Origin: Pseudomonas sp. PSE14
GTDB lineage: Bacteria > Pseudomonadota > Gammaproteobacteria > Pseudomonadales > Pseudomonadaceae
Direction of reading: 5' to 3'
Length of the DNA stretch: 64,000 bases
NCBI RefSeq assembly: GCF_029203285.1
Contig: NZ_CP115669.1
Span: 806,001 to 870,000, forward strand
Shown: positions 1 to 8,098 of the stretch, piece by piece
How positions within the stretch are numbered: the first letter of the stretch is position 1
Layout: the number at the start of each line of letters is the position of its first letter
The notes under the pieces: model-generated
Told to the model about the DNA's origin: nothing
The model's input: the letters and a program-made list of their open reading frames with translations, nothing else
Database searches by the model: none
Position numbers and translations under genes: made by a program

Positions 1-109
1 GTCCGGGAAATTCGTGGCATTCGGCGGTGTGGCGCAAAAGCTGCATTTCCGTGTGGAATCCCGAACGCCTATAGTGTGCCCATCGCGCACACAACAAGAA
101 CGACAGCCC

Positions 110-928
110 ATGCGCCACAAGGAACTCAAAGCCTGGACCGGCGGAGTCGCCCATTTGCTCCCGCTGGCCCCCGGTCGTCCGCGTCTGCTCGGCCTCAGCC
201 AATGGCTGCAACAGGTCTGCGCGGTGGATAACTTCGTGCTCTTCGTCTACGAAGGCAACCACCGGCCGCTGGACCTGTTCGACACCTTCCCGGCCGATGT
301 CCGCCACGTCTATGTCGAGGACTACCAGGTCGGCCCCTACCTGCTCGATCCCTTCTACCTCGCCTGCACGCGCAACCAGGCACCGGGGCTATGGCGTCTG
401 CGCCAGTTCGCACCGGACCACTTCTACCTGGGCGAGTACTACCAGACCTACTACCAGCAGACCGGCCTGACCGAGGAGATCGCCTTCTTCGTCGATCTGG
501 CCGACGGCGCCACGGCGGTGCTCTCGCTGATGCGCAAGACCTCCAGCCCCGCCTACAGCCGCGACGAGATGCAGTTGCTGGAGTGCGCGCGCCCGGTGGT
601 CGAGCAGGTGGTGCGCGAGGCCTGGGAGCTGCGGCGTGCGCAACCGCGCCCGGCGCAGGACCTGGACTACCAGATCCGTGAGGCCTTCGACCAGTTCGGC
701 GCCCAGGTGCTCACCGCCCGCGAGCAGGAAATCGTCCAGCTGCTGCTGCGCGGCCACTCCAGCGCCTCGGTGGCGGAGCAGTTGGACATCAGCCCCGGCA
801 CGGTGAAGATCCACCGCAAGAACATCTACGCCAAGCTCGGTATCGGCAGCCAGTCGGAGCTGCTCGGGCTGTTCATCCGCGAGCTGGCGGGGCGGGATGC
901 GGCGGGTGGGATGCTTGCGGTGGGCTAA
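110..928 (+). CDS. LuxR-family transcriptional regulator
   Basis: A 272-residue DNA-binding regulator. The C-terminal ~65 residues form a LuxR/GerE helix-turn-helix: LTAREQEIVQLLLRGHSS, then SVAEQLDISPGTVKIHRKN and IYAKLGIGSQSEL. The N-terminal ~200 residues are a probable ligand-sensing domain. I do not see a receiver-domain phospho-acceptor motif, and I cannot assign the domain to the acyl-homoserine-lactone class. I chose the ATG at 110 because the upstream in-frame extension (from 14) is low-complexity and unlike family N-termini. The gene precedes, on the same strand, an ABC importer and aldehyde dehydrogenase, so it plausibly controls their expression in response to the transported substrate. 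That link rests only on position. A repeat-rich spacer of 380 bp separates it from the importer, so co-transcription is unlikely. Confidence 0.85.
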   Translation: MRHKELKAWTGGVAHLLPLAPGRPRLLGLSQWLQQVCAVDNFVLFVYEGNHRPLDLFDTFPADVRHVYVEDYQVGPYLLDPFYLACTRNQAPGLWRLRQFAPDHFYLGEYYQTYYQQTGLTEEIAFFVDLADGATAVLSLMRKTSSPAYSRDEMQLLECARPVVEQVVREAWELRRAQPRPAQDLDYQIREAFDQFGAQVLTAREQEIVQLLLRGHSSASVAEQLDISPGTVKIHRKNIYAKLGIGSQSELLGLFIRELAGRDAAGGMLAVG

Positions 929-931
929 CCC

Positions 932-1092
932 GTAGGGCGTACAACCGTTCGCGGTTGTACGCCGATACACCTTGAGTCGTGACGGCTCCACGGCTGAGCC
1001 CGAAGTGCCCTGAAGCCGGCACCAGTGCCGGGACCGGAGTGCCCGGAAATCAAGGTCAAACGGCGTATAACGTCGAACGTTATACGCCCTAC
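932..1092. repeat. Composite inverted pair of hairpin repeats (GTAGGGCGTA type)
   Basis: Two hairpin-forming units face each other. The left unit (932-963) begins GTAGGGCGTACAACCG and folds on itself through GGTTGTACGCC. The right unit (1062-1092) is GGCGTATAACG...CGTTATACGCCCTAC. About 98 bp of non-coding sequence lies between them. The same two-unit arrangement occurs in the opposite orientation at 21885-22013, and single units occur at 6990 and 33281. It is an interspersed palindromic element in an intergenic space. Confidence 0.8.
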
Positions 1093-1129
1093 GCTCCGGA
1101 CGACATTCGTGCCGTGCCTTCCGTCCTTC

Positions 1130-1208
1130 TGTAGGAGCGAGCTTGCTCGCGAACCGCCCAGCGTCGGAGTCATCGGGAAGTCTGTTCGCGAGCACGCTCG
1201 CTCCTACA
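1130..1208. repeat. Paired REP palindromes (BIME-like)
   Basis: TGTAGGAGCGAGCTTGCTCG at 1130 is matched by an inverted copy ending CTCGCTCCTACA at 1208, with about 30 bp between the inner ends. This is the common Pseudomonas REP sequence in a head-to-head pair. It sits in the 380-bp spacer between the LuxR gene and the importer. From 1209 to 1310 I see only the likely promoter and leader region of the importer operon. Confidence 0.85.
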
Positions 1209-1310
1209 GAAAAAAGCTCAATCCCGCCATCTATCCCCCGAGGGATATATACACCCCGAAAGCCCCATTGCTAGCGTGACCACCAACAAGAACAAAGTGG
1301 GAGCGCGGTG

Positions 1311-2426
1311 ATGGAGAGCGGTCAGGACTTCGATATCGAATTCCGTAACGTGGTCAAGCGCTACGGCAGTGTGCCGGCGGTGAACGGCCTGAGCTTCAAG
1401 GTGAAGCGCGGCGCCTTCCATTCTTTCCTCGGCAGCTCCGGCTGCGGCAAGACCACCACCCTGCGGATGATCGCCGGCTTCGAGCAGCCCAGCGAAGGCG
1501 AGGTGCTGCTGGCCGGCAAGGCAGTGGCCGGCGTGCCGGCGCACCAGCGCCCGGTGAACATGGTGTTCCAGCACTACGCGCTGTTCCCGCACCTGACGGT
1601 AGCCGAGAACATCGCCTACGGCCTGCGCTACCGCACGCCGCGCCCGGACCGCGCGCAGCAGCGCCGCATGGCCGACGAGGCGCTGGAGATGGTGCGCCTG
1701 TCCGGCTTCGGTACGCGCAAGCCGCACGAGCTTTCCGGCGGCCAGCAGCAGCGCGTGGCGCTGGCTCGCGCGCTGGTGAACAAGCCCACCGTACTGCTGC
1801 TCGATGAGCCCTTGGCTGCGCTCGATCGCAAGTTGCGCAAGGAGATGCAGTCGGAGCTGCTGCGCTTGCAGCGCGAGGTCGGCATCACCTTCGTACTGGT
1901 CACCCATGACCAGGAAGAGGCGCTGTCGATGAGCGACAGCATCAGCATCATGAAGGACGGCCTGATCATCCAGACCGCCACCCCCGAAGCGCTCTACGAA
2001 ACTCCGGCGAGCCGCTACGTGGCCGACTTCATCGGCGAATCCAACCTGTTCTCCGGTACCGTGCGCCGCTTCGAGGGCGAGCGTGTGGTGCTGAGCACCT
2101 CGGCTGGCTTGGAGTTGAGCAGCCCACCGACACCCACTGGCCCCTCGCTGGCGCCCCAGGCCGAGGGCTGCATCGCGGTGCGCCCCGAACTGGTCGGCAT
2201 CGCCGCCGCCGATTCGGACCTGCCGCGCGACGTGCGCCTGAAGGGCCGTGTCGAGGACCGCATCTACCTGGGCAACCTCACCGAATACCGCGTGCGCACT
2301 GACGCCTTCGGCATCGTTTGCGTGCGCGTGCCACGCAAGGCCGGTGGTGAAGTCGAGGCGTTCGAGCACGGCGCGCCGGTGCAGGTCGGCTGGAACCAGG
2401 CCAGCGGCCTGGCCATGGCTCTGTGA
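1311..2426 (+). CDS. Polyamine-type ABC transporter ATP-binding protein (PotA-like)
   Basis: Cytoplasmic ATPase of an importer, 371 residues. Walker A is GSSGCGKTT (about residue 45), the signature is LSGGQQQR, Walker B is VLLLDEPLAALD, and the switch histidine is in VTHDQEEAL. The C-terminal ~110 residues (LFSGTVRRFEGERV to the end) form a TOBE/MOP regulatory domain, as in PotA, PotG and other CUT1/polyamine ATPases. An in-frame GTG lies one codon upstream, but the ATG at 1311 has GGGAG seven bases ahead and is preferred. It is the first gene of a five-gene run, followed after 50 bp by the binding protein. The substrate class (polyamine or related cation) is inferred from the family and from the terminal aldehyde dehydrogenase gene. 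Confidence 0.9.
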   Translation: MESGQDFDIEFRNVVKRYGSVPAVNGLSFKVKRGAFHSFLGSSGCGKTTTLRMIAGFEQPSEGEVLLAGKAVAGVPAHQRPVNMVFQHYALFPHLTVAENIAYGLRYRTPRPDRAQQRRMADEALEMVRLSGFGTRKPHELSGGQQQRVALARALVNKPTVLLLDEPLAALDRKLRKEMQSELLRLQREVGITFVLVTHDQEEALSMSDSISIMKDGLIIQTATPEALYETPASRYVADFIGESNLFSGTVRRFEGERVVLSTSAGLELSSPPTPTGPSLAPQAEGCIAVRPELVGIAAADSDLPRDVRLKGRVEDRIYLGNLTEYRVRTDAFGIVCVRVPRKAGGEVEAFEHGAPVQVGWNQASGLAMAL

Positions 2427-2476
2427 ATTCAACGATCCAACCATAACGACAATCAGCAGACAGGCGGGGAGTGACG

Positions 2477-3619
2477 ATGGACAAGAAGAGCTTCATCAAG
2501 ACGATGCGCAGCTGGGAGAACGGCTCCATCACGCGGCGCGAGTTCCTTGGCAAGACCGGCCTCGGGCTGGCGATGGCGGTGGTCGCCGCCAACACCCCCG
2601 GTCTGCTGACCGGCAAGGCCTATGCCGGCGAGAGCACCGCCATTGGCGACCGTCTGGCCCTGGCCACCTGGCCGAACTACCACAGCCAGGAAAACTTCGA
2701 CGCCTTCGCCAAGGCCACCGGCGCGCGGGTGCAGATGAACGTGTTCGGCTCCAACGAGGAGATGCTCGCCAAGCTGCAGGCCGGCGGCAGCGGCTGGGAC
2801 GTCTTCGTGCCGACCAACTACACCATCAGCACCTACGTGAAGCTCGGGCTGATCGAACCGCTGGACCTCTCGCGCATCCCCAACTTCGATCCCAAGGCCT
2901 TCCAGGAACGCTTCATGGCCCAGGGCACGGTGGACGGCAAGGTCTACGCGGTGCCGAAGAACTGGGGCACCACCGGCATCGTCTATGACGCCAGCAAGGT
3001 CAAGGGCAATCCGGATTCCTGGAAGCAGTTCTGGGACCTGACGCTGACCAGCGCCTCCGGCCGCACCATCGTCCACGACTACCAGCTCACCGCCATCGGC
3101 AACGCACTCAAGTACTACGGCTACAGCTTCAACTCGCTCGACCCGAAGGAGCTGGCCGAGGCCGAGAAGCTGCTGATCCAGGCCAAGCCGCACCTGTTCG
3201 CGATCAACTCCGACATCCAGCCTTCGCTGCGTAATGGCGACGCCTGGATGGCCATGGCCTGGACCGGCGACGCCTCCCAACTGCACCGCGACAACCCGGA
3301 CATGACCTTCGTGCTGGGCAAGGAAGGCGGCGAGATCTGGAGCGACTTCTTCGCCATTCCCAAGGGCGCCGAGCACAAGGACGCCGCCTACGCGTTCATC
3401 AACTACCTACTCGACCCGCAGCACAACAAGCTGGAGGTGCTCGCCCACGGCTACCCGAGCGGGGACAAGCGCGTCGATGCGCTGCTCTCCCAGTCGATGC
3501 TCGACGACCCGATCATGTACCCGGCGGCCGAGCGTCTGGCGCCGCTGGAATTCGGCGCTGCGGCGACTCTCACCAGCCCGGCGCGCGCCGAACTGATGGC
3601 GCGGTTCAAGGCCGCCTGA
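2477..3619 (+). CDS. Polyamine-type ABC transporter substrate-binding protein with Tat signal
   Basis: A 380-residue periplasmic solute-binding protein of the PotD/PotF family. The typical opening of the mature fold is visible in LALATWPNYHSQENFDAFAKATG and in SGWDVFVPTNYTI. The N-terminus carries a twin-arginine signal: TRREFLGK followed by a hydrophobic stretch ending GKAYA, a likely cleavage site. It therefore appears to be exported folded by Tat, unlike E. coli PotD and PotF, which use Sec. The ATG at 2477 has GGGGAG five bases upstream; the in-frame GTG two codons earlier is less likely. A REP pair separates it from the permease genes downstream. The ligand is not determined. Confidence 0.88.
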   Translation: MDKKSFIKTMRSWENGSITRREFLGKTGLGLAMAVVAANTPGLLTGKAYAGESTAIGDRLALATWPNYHSQENFDAFAKATGARVQMNVFGSNEEMLAKLQAGGSGWDVFVPTNYTISTYVKLGLIEPLDLSRIPNFDPKAFQERFMAQGTVDGKVYAVPKNWGTTGIVYDASKVKGNPDSWKQFWDLTLTSASGRTIVHDYQLTAIGNALKYYGYSFNSLDPKELAEAEKLLIQAKPHLFAINSDIQPSLRNGDAWMAMAWTGDASQLHRDNPDMTFVLGKEGGEIWSDFFAIPKGAEHKDAAYAFINYLLDPQHNKLEVLAHGYPSGDKRVDALLSQSMLDDPIMYPAAERLAPLEFGAAATLTSPARAELMARFKAA

Positions 3620-3630
3620 CGGGGGCTTCA

Positions 3631-3710
3631 TGTAGGAGCGAGCTTGCGCGCGAACCCGCCCAGCTCCCGAGCTGCCGGGAAACTCATTCGCGAGCAAGCT
3701 CGCTCCTACA
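3631..3710. repeat. REP pair between binding-protein and permease genes
   Basis: TGTAGGAGCGAGCTTGC at 3631 and its inverted copy ending GCTCGCTCCTACA at 3710 form a potential long stem-loop. It begins 11 bp after the stop codon of the binding-protein gene and lies upstream of the permease start. Elements in this position are known to stabilise the upstream mRNA in importer operons such as malE-malF, so the binding protein may be made in excess over the membrane subunits. That effect is inferred here. Confidence 0.85.
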
Positions 3711-3751
3711 GGAGAGGGCTCCGAGCAACTCCTATGCGTAGGGAATCGAAC

Positions 3752-4663
3752 ATGAACATCGCTGTCAGCGCTCCGTTGCCGCAGACCCGGGCGGCCCCCA
3801 CGGTCTCGCGCGCGAAAAGCCTCGGCCGTCGCGTCACCTTGCTGCTGCTCTTGCCGTCCACACTATGGTTCCTGCTGCTTCTGCTGATGCCGCTGGTGAT
3901 CATCCTGGTCTTCAGCTTCGGCGAACGCAGCGCCGTGGGCGGCTACGGTGGCGGGCTGACGCTGGAGAACTACCTGAACCTCGGTTCCCGTGCCCAGGCC
4001 TTCTGGAACACCCTGACCCTGGCGCCGCTGGGCACCCTGGCCTGTCTGCTTGCGGCCTATCCACTGGCCTACTTCCTCGCGGTGAAGGTGCGGCGCAACA
4101 AGTCGCTGCTGCTCACGCTGGTGATCGTGCCGTTCTGGACCAGCTTCCTGATCCGCACCTACGCCTGGATCTTCATCCTCAGCGGCCGGGGCATCCCGGC
4201 GCTGCTGGAGAGCTTCGGCATCGCCGACGTGCGCCTGATCAACACGCCCTATGCGGTGCTGATCGGTATCGTCTACGGCTACCTGCCGCTGATGGTGTTC
4301 CCCATCTACGTGACCCTGGAGAAGCTCGACAAGCGCCTGCTGGAGGCCTCCGGCGACCTCGGCGCGAGCGCCTTCGAGACCTTCCGCCGGGTCACCCTGC
4401 CGCTGTCCGCGCCGGGGGTGATCACCGGGGTGATGCTGGTGTTCATCCTGCTCATGGGCGAGTTCCTGATCCCGGCGATCCTCGGCGGCGGCAAGGTGTT
4501 CTTCGTCGGTAACGCCCTGGTCGACCTGTTCCTGCAATCGCGCAACTGGCCCTTCGGCAGCGCGGTGGCGATGACCCTGGTGGCGATGATGCTGGTGATC
4601 ATCGGCGTCTACCTGAAACTCGTGGCCCGCTTCGGCGGCTCGCGCAACGACGGGGTGCTCTGA
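3752..4663 (+). CDS. Polyamine-type ABC transporter permease 1 (PotB-like)
   Basis: Inner-membrane permease of 303 residues with six predicted helices. The first is LLLLLPSTLWFLLLLLMPLVIIL. The EAA loop that docks the ATPase is visible as LLEASGDLGASAFETFRRVTLPLSAPG. This is the PotB/PotH class. The ATG at 3752 is chosen because it is preceded by TAGGGA and gives the usual family N-terminus; a longer reading would translate through the REP repeat. It overlaps no neighbour, and its stop is one base before the second permease start, which indicates translational coupling. Confidence 0.9.
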   Translation: MNIAVSAPLPQTRAAPTVSRAKSLGRRVTLLLLLPSTLWFLLLLLMPLVIILVFSFGERSAVGGYGGGLTLENYLNLGSRAQAFWNTLTLAPLGTLACLLAAYPLAYFLAVKVRRNKSLLLTLVIVPFWTSFLIRTYAWIFILSGRGIPALLESFGIADVRLINTPYAVLIGIVYGYLPLMVFPIYVTLEKLDKRLLEASGDLGASAFETFRRVTLPLSAPGVITGVMLVFILLMGEFLIPAILGGGKVFFVGNALVDLFLQSRNWPFGSAVAMTLVAMMLVIIGVYLKLVARFGGSRNDGVL

Positions 4664-4664
4664 C

Positions 4665-5483
4665 ATGTGGCTGCGCAGTTACTCCACCTCGGTCTACCTG
4701 TTCCTCTATGCGCCCATCGCGCTGATCATGCTCTTCGCCTTCAACGCAGGGCGCAGCGGCCTGAGCTTCCAGTGCTGCTCGGTACAGTGGTTCGGCCGCG
4801 CCTTCGGCAACCCGTTCATCATGGAAGCGCTGGGCAACAGCGCCATGATCGCCACCTGCTCGGCGCTGATCGCCACGCTGTTCGGCACTCTCGCGGTGTT
4901 CGGCCTGCAGCGGGTCGGCAAGCGTGTGCGCCTGTTGTTCGACGCGCTGACCTACTGCGCGATCATCGTGCCGGGCATCGTCATCGGCATCGCCACGCTG
5001 ATCGCCTTCATCACCCTGTTCGACGTGATCAACCCGCTGTTGGCGCTGCTGGACATCGGCCTGCCGAAACTCAACATGGGCTTCGGCACCGTGGTGGCGG
5101 CGCACTCGCTGTTCACCATGGCGCTGGTGATGGTGATCGTTCGCACCCGCGTCGAAGCGATGGACAAGTCGCTGCTGGAAGCCTCCGCCGACCTCTACGC
5201 GCCGCCGCTGGACACCTTCTGGCGGGTGACCCTGCCGCAGATCGCCCCGGCCATCCTCGCCGGCTTCCTGCTGGCGTTCACCTTCAGTTTCGACGATTTC
5301 ATCATCGCCTTCTTCGTCGCCGGCTCGGAAACCACGCTGCCGATCTACATCTTCTCGTCGATCCGCCGGGGCATCACGCCGGAGATCAACGCCATCTCCA
5401 CGGTGATCATCTGCGCCTCCCTGGCGCTGCTGTTCACTTCCCGCTACCTGCAGAACCGCCGCACCGGCGTTCAGGCCGCCTGA
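4665..5483 (+). CDS. Polyamine-type ABC transporter permease 2 (PotC-like)
   Basis: Inner-membrane permease of 272 residues, partner of the preceding permease. The N-terminal helix is VYLFLYAPIALIMLFAF. The EAA loop reads LLEASADLYAPPLDTFWRVTLPQIAPA, and the family signature FSFDDFIIAFFVAG follows. This is the PotC/PotI class. Its ATG begins one base after the stop of permease 1. The two permeases with the ATPase and the binding protein make a full importer. The aldehyde dehydrogenase gene follows after 25 bp and probably shares the mRNA. Confidence 0.9.
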   Translation: MWLRSYSTSVYLFLYAPIALIMLFAFNAGRSGLSFQCCSVQWFGRAFGNPFIMEALGNSAMIATCSALIATLFGTLAVFGLQRVGKRVRLLFDALTYCAIIVPGIVIGIATLIAFITLFDVINPLLALLDIGLPKLNMGFGTVVAAHSLFTMALVMVIVRTRVEAMDKSLLEASADLYAPPLDTFWRVTLPQIAPAILAGFLLAFTFSFDDFIIAFFVAGSETTLPIYIFSSIRRGITPEINAISTVIICASLALLFTSRYLQNRRTGVQAA

Positions 5484-5508
5484 GGGCCGACTTCTAGGAG
5501 ACTCGAGG

Positions 5509-6981
5509 ATGCGTGACCAGCTCTATATCAACGGGCAATGGGTCAGGCCGGACCTGGGTGGCAGTTTCACCAGCTTCGACCCGGCCAACGGCCAGGCACT
5601 GCGCGAAGTGCCGGCGGCCACCGAGGAAGATGTCGACCATGCGGTGCGCGCTGCGCGTACCGCGTTCAATCGCGGCTGGGGGCAGAGCCGTGGCAGCGAG
5701 CGCGCCGAGTGGCTGGAGGCGCTGGCCGGGGAGCTGGAACGCAACCAGGATTCGCTGGCGGAACTGGAAGTGCGCGACAACGGCAAGCCGCTGCCCGAGG
5801 CGCAGTGGGACGTGGCCGATGCCATCGGCTGCTTCCGCTACTACGCCGAGCTGGCGCGCGAGCTGGACGAGCGCCAGGATCAGGCTCTGCCCCTGCCCGA
5901 CGAGCGTTTTCGCTGTCGTATCCGCCAGGAGCCGGTGGGCGTGGCGGGGCAGATCATTCCCTGGAACTATCCGCTGCTGATGGCAGCCTGGAAGGTCGCG
6001 CCGGCCCTGGCGGCGGGCGCCACCTGTGTACTCAAACCATCGGAACTGACGCCGCTGAGTGCGCTGGAACTGGCCGCCGCGGCGGACGCCGTGGGCCTGC
6101 CGGCGGGTGTGCTGAATGTGTTGCCGGGCCTCGGCGCGGACGCCGGCGGGCCGCTCAGCCAGCATCCGGGTGTGGACAAGCTGGCCTTCACCGGCAGCGT
6201 GCCGACCGGCTCGCGGATCATGTCGGCGGCGGCCCAGGACATCAAGAACGTCAGCCTGGAGCTGGGCGGCAAGTCGGCCTTCATCGTCTTCGACGACAGC
6301 GATGTCGAGGCGGCGGTGGAGTGGATTCTGTTCGGCATCTTCTGGAACCAGGGCCAGGTGTGCAGCGCCACCTCGCGCCTGCTGGTGCAGGAGGGCATCG
6401 CGCCGCGCCTGATCGAGCGCCTGGTGGAAGCGACCCGCGCGATTACCATCGGCAATGGCCTGGAGCCGGGCGTGCTGCTCGGCCCGCTGGTCAGCCAGGG
6501 GCAGCATGAGAAGGTGCTGGGGTTCGTCGAGAAGGGCAGCGTCGGTGGCGCCCGGTTGCTCACCGGCGGCAAGCGCCCGACGGGGCTGGACCAGGGCTGG
6601 TTCATCGAGCCTGCGATCTTCGACGAGCCGACCGAGGACGCGCTGATCTGGCGCGAGGAAATCTTCGGCCCGGTGCTCTGCGTGAAGCGCTTCAAGACCG
6701 AAGCCGATGCCCTGCGCCTGGCCAACGACAGCCGCTTCGGCCTGGCTGGTGCGGTGATGTCGGGCGACCCGCAGCGCGCTGCGCGGGTGGCTGATGGGCT
6801 GCGCGCGGGGATTGTCTGGGTCAATTGCTCGCAGCCTACCTTCACCCAGGCGCCCTGGGGCGGCATGAAACAGAGCGGCATCGGCCGCGAGCTGGGCGTG
6901 TGGGGACTGGAGAATTACCTGGAGGTGAAGCAGGTGACCGAGTACGTCTCGGAGCAGCCGTGGGGGTGGTACTTGAAGTAG
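5509..6981 (+). CDS. NAD-dependent aldehyde dehydrogenase, betaine/aminoaldehyde type
   Basis: A 490-residue ALDH-superfamily enzyme oxidising an aldehyde to the carboxylate. Catalytic residues are all present: Asn153 in PWNYP, Lys176 in LKPSE, Glu251 in LELGGK and the nucleophile Cys285 in NQGQVCSATSR. The cofactor loop FTGSVPTGSRI is also visible. The sequence around Cys285 resembles betaine-aldehyde and aminoaldehyde dehydrogenases. Position as last gene of a polyamine-type importer operon suggests it oxidises an aminoaldehyde derived from the imported compound. The exact substrate cannot be read from sequence. The start at 5509 has AGGAG upstream. A GTAGGGCG-type repeat hairpin follows shortly after the stop. 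Confidence 0.88.
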   Translation: MRDQLYINGQWVRPDLGGSFTSFDPANGQALREVPAATEEDVDHAVRAARTAFNRGWGQSRGSERAEWLEALAGELERNQDSLAELEVRDNGKPLPEAQWDVADAIGCFRYYAELARELDERQDQALPLPDERFRCRIRQEPVGVAGQIIPWNYPLLMAAWKVAPALAAGATCVLKPSELTPLSALELAAAADAVGLPAGVLNVLPGLGADAGGPLSQHPGVDKLAFTGSVPTGSRIMSAAAQDIKNVSLELGGKSAFIVFDDSDVEAAVEWILFGIFWNQGQVCSATSRLLVQEGIAPRLIERLVEATRAITIGNGLEPGVLLGPLVSQGQHEKVLGFVEKGSVGGARLLTGGKRPTGLDQGWFIEPAIFDEPTEDALIWREEIFGPVLCVKRFKTEADALRLANDSRFGLAGAVMSGDPQRAARVADGLRAGIVWVNCSQPTFTQAPWGGMKQSGIGRELGVWGLENYLEVKQVTEYVSEQPWGWYLK

Positions 6982-7433
6982 GCGAGAGCGTAGGGCGAAT
7001 AACGCCTAAGGCGTTATCCGCCGCGGTGTTCGGTGTGTCTGCGCCGCTTCGGCGTACTCGGATGTTTCTTGTTTCGCCCCCTCGGGCGAGTCACTTGTCC
7101 AAGCGCCGAAAAGTAACCAAAAGGCTTGCCCCTCCATCCGGTTTTTCGCTTGGGGCGAAAAATACCCTCGTCGAATCGAAGTTTCAGAGGCACGCTGCGA
7201 AGGGCCATTCCTGGCCCATCGCAGCTCTCGCGACATCCATGTCGCTCAACCCCTGAAACTTCAATTCAACGAGGCCTCCTGAAAGGGGCCGGCCGGAGTG
7301 ATCGGATATTTCTCTGGAAGTCTTTAAGAGCGAGAGCCAGGGCGGAAGGTGCGCTCCCGTAGGAGAGACGGGGGCGCCTAGGCGTCCCCTCGATCCTACG
7401 AAGAGCCTTCCAGGCACTATGCCCAGGCAGGGC
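6982..7433. repeat. Repeat-rich intergenic region
   Basis: No convincing gene lies in these 450 bp. A hairpin unit of the GTAGGGCG family spans 6990-7022 (GTAGGGCGAATAACGCC and its return arm GGCGTTATCCGCC). From about 7060 to 7260 there is a second kind of sequence, with the phrase AAAAGTAACCAAAAGGCTTG. To my recollection it recurs between genes in many pseudomonads and is often mis-annotated as a short hypothetical protein. A third dyad, GTAGGAGAGACGGGGGCGCC against a return arm ending GATCCTAC, lies at about 7360-7400. Confidence 0.6.
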
Positions 7434-8039
7434 TCACAGCGGCCGCTGCATGTAGCGGTGGCTGGAGACGCCGGGCAGCGTCGAGGTGCGCTCGACCTGC
7501 ACGTTGAAGCCGAGGCGCTCGTAGAGTGCCTGGGCCCTGGGATTGGCCACCGAGACATCCAGCGCCGCCATCGGCAGGCCGAGGTGGCGGCCTTGCTGCA
7601 GGAAATGGTCGATCAACTGGCTGCCCAGCCCTTCGCCGCGTAGGTCCGGGGTGACGCCCAGGTGCGCCAGGTACAGCGTGCGCCGGGGCGGCGGGCAGAT
7701 GATCCGTTCCAGTTGCAGGCCGCGGACTATCACCCGCGGCGAGGCGAGCCCGAAGTAGCCGAGGATCTGCCGGGTCGCCGCGAGCATGTAGCCCAGGTTC
7801 ACTTCGCCGCCGAACACCGTTCCCGCCGCCACCACCTCACCGTCCCGCTCACCGACCCAGTGCTGGCGCCAGCCGAACTGGCCACCGCCCTGGAGAAAGG
7901 CGTAGCGCAGGAAGTCCTGAGCGCTGTTGCGACCGGGGCGAGCGAAGGCGTAGTCGAAGGCGTCGGGGCCGGAGCTGTAGATCAGTGGGATGGTGGCGTC
8001 GACGTCGGCAGGGCAGGCACGGCGGAAGGTCAGTGGCAT
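7434..8039 (-). CDS. GNAT family N-acetyltransferase
   Basis: A 201-residue acetyl-CoA-dependent acyltransferase of the GNAT fold. The pantetheine-binding motif A region is VTPDLRGEGLGSQLIDHFLQQGRHLG (about residues 130-155). It is followed by the motif-B strand AALDVSVANPRAQALYERLGF, which is typical of the family. The N-terminal part begins PLTFRRACPADVDATIPLIYSSG. The substrate is unknown. It is monocistronic or the second gene after the flavoprotein, reading leftward, with only 59 bp between them. Confidence 0.85.
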   Translation of the reverse strand: MPLTFRRACPADVDATIPLIYSSGPDAFDYAFARPGRNSAQDFLRYAFLQGGGQFGWRQHWVGERDGEVVAAGTVFGGEVNLGYMLAATRQILGYFGLASPRVIVRGLQLERIICPPPRRTLYLAHLGVTPDLRGEGLGSQLIDHFLQQGRHLGLPMAALDVSVANPRAQALYERLGFNVQVERTSTLPGVSSHRYMQRPL

Positions 8040-8098
8040 GCAGGCGACTCCTGGGTGGGAGTCTGCAATCTAGCACCATAGTTCCAGTTGTGCAGTGC

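Noticed and set aside
7006..7236. Short minus-strand reading with MEGQAFW-like sequence
   Set aside because: I recall this sequence as a common intergenic repeat in pseudomonads often annotated as a hypothetical protein; no ribosome-binding site and no sign of real coding.
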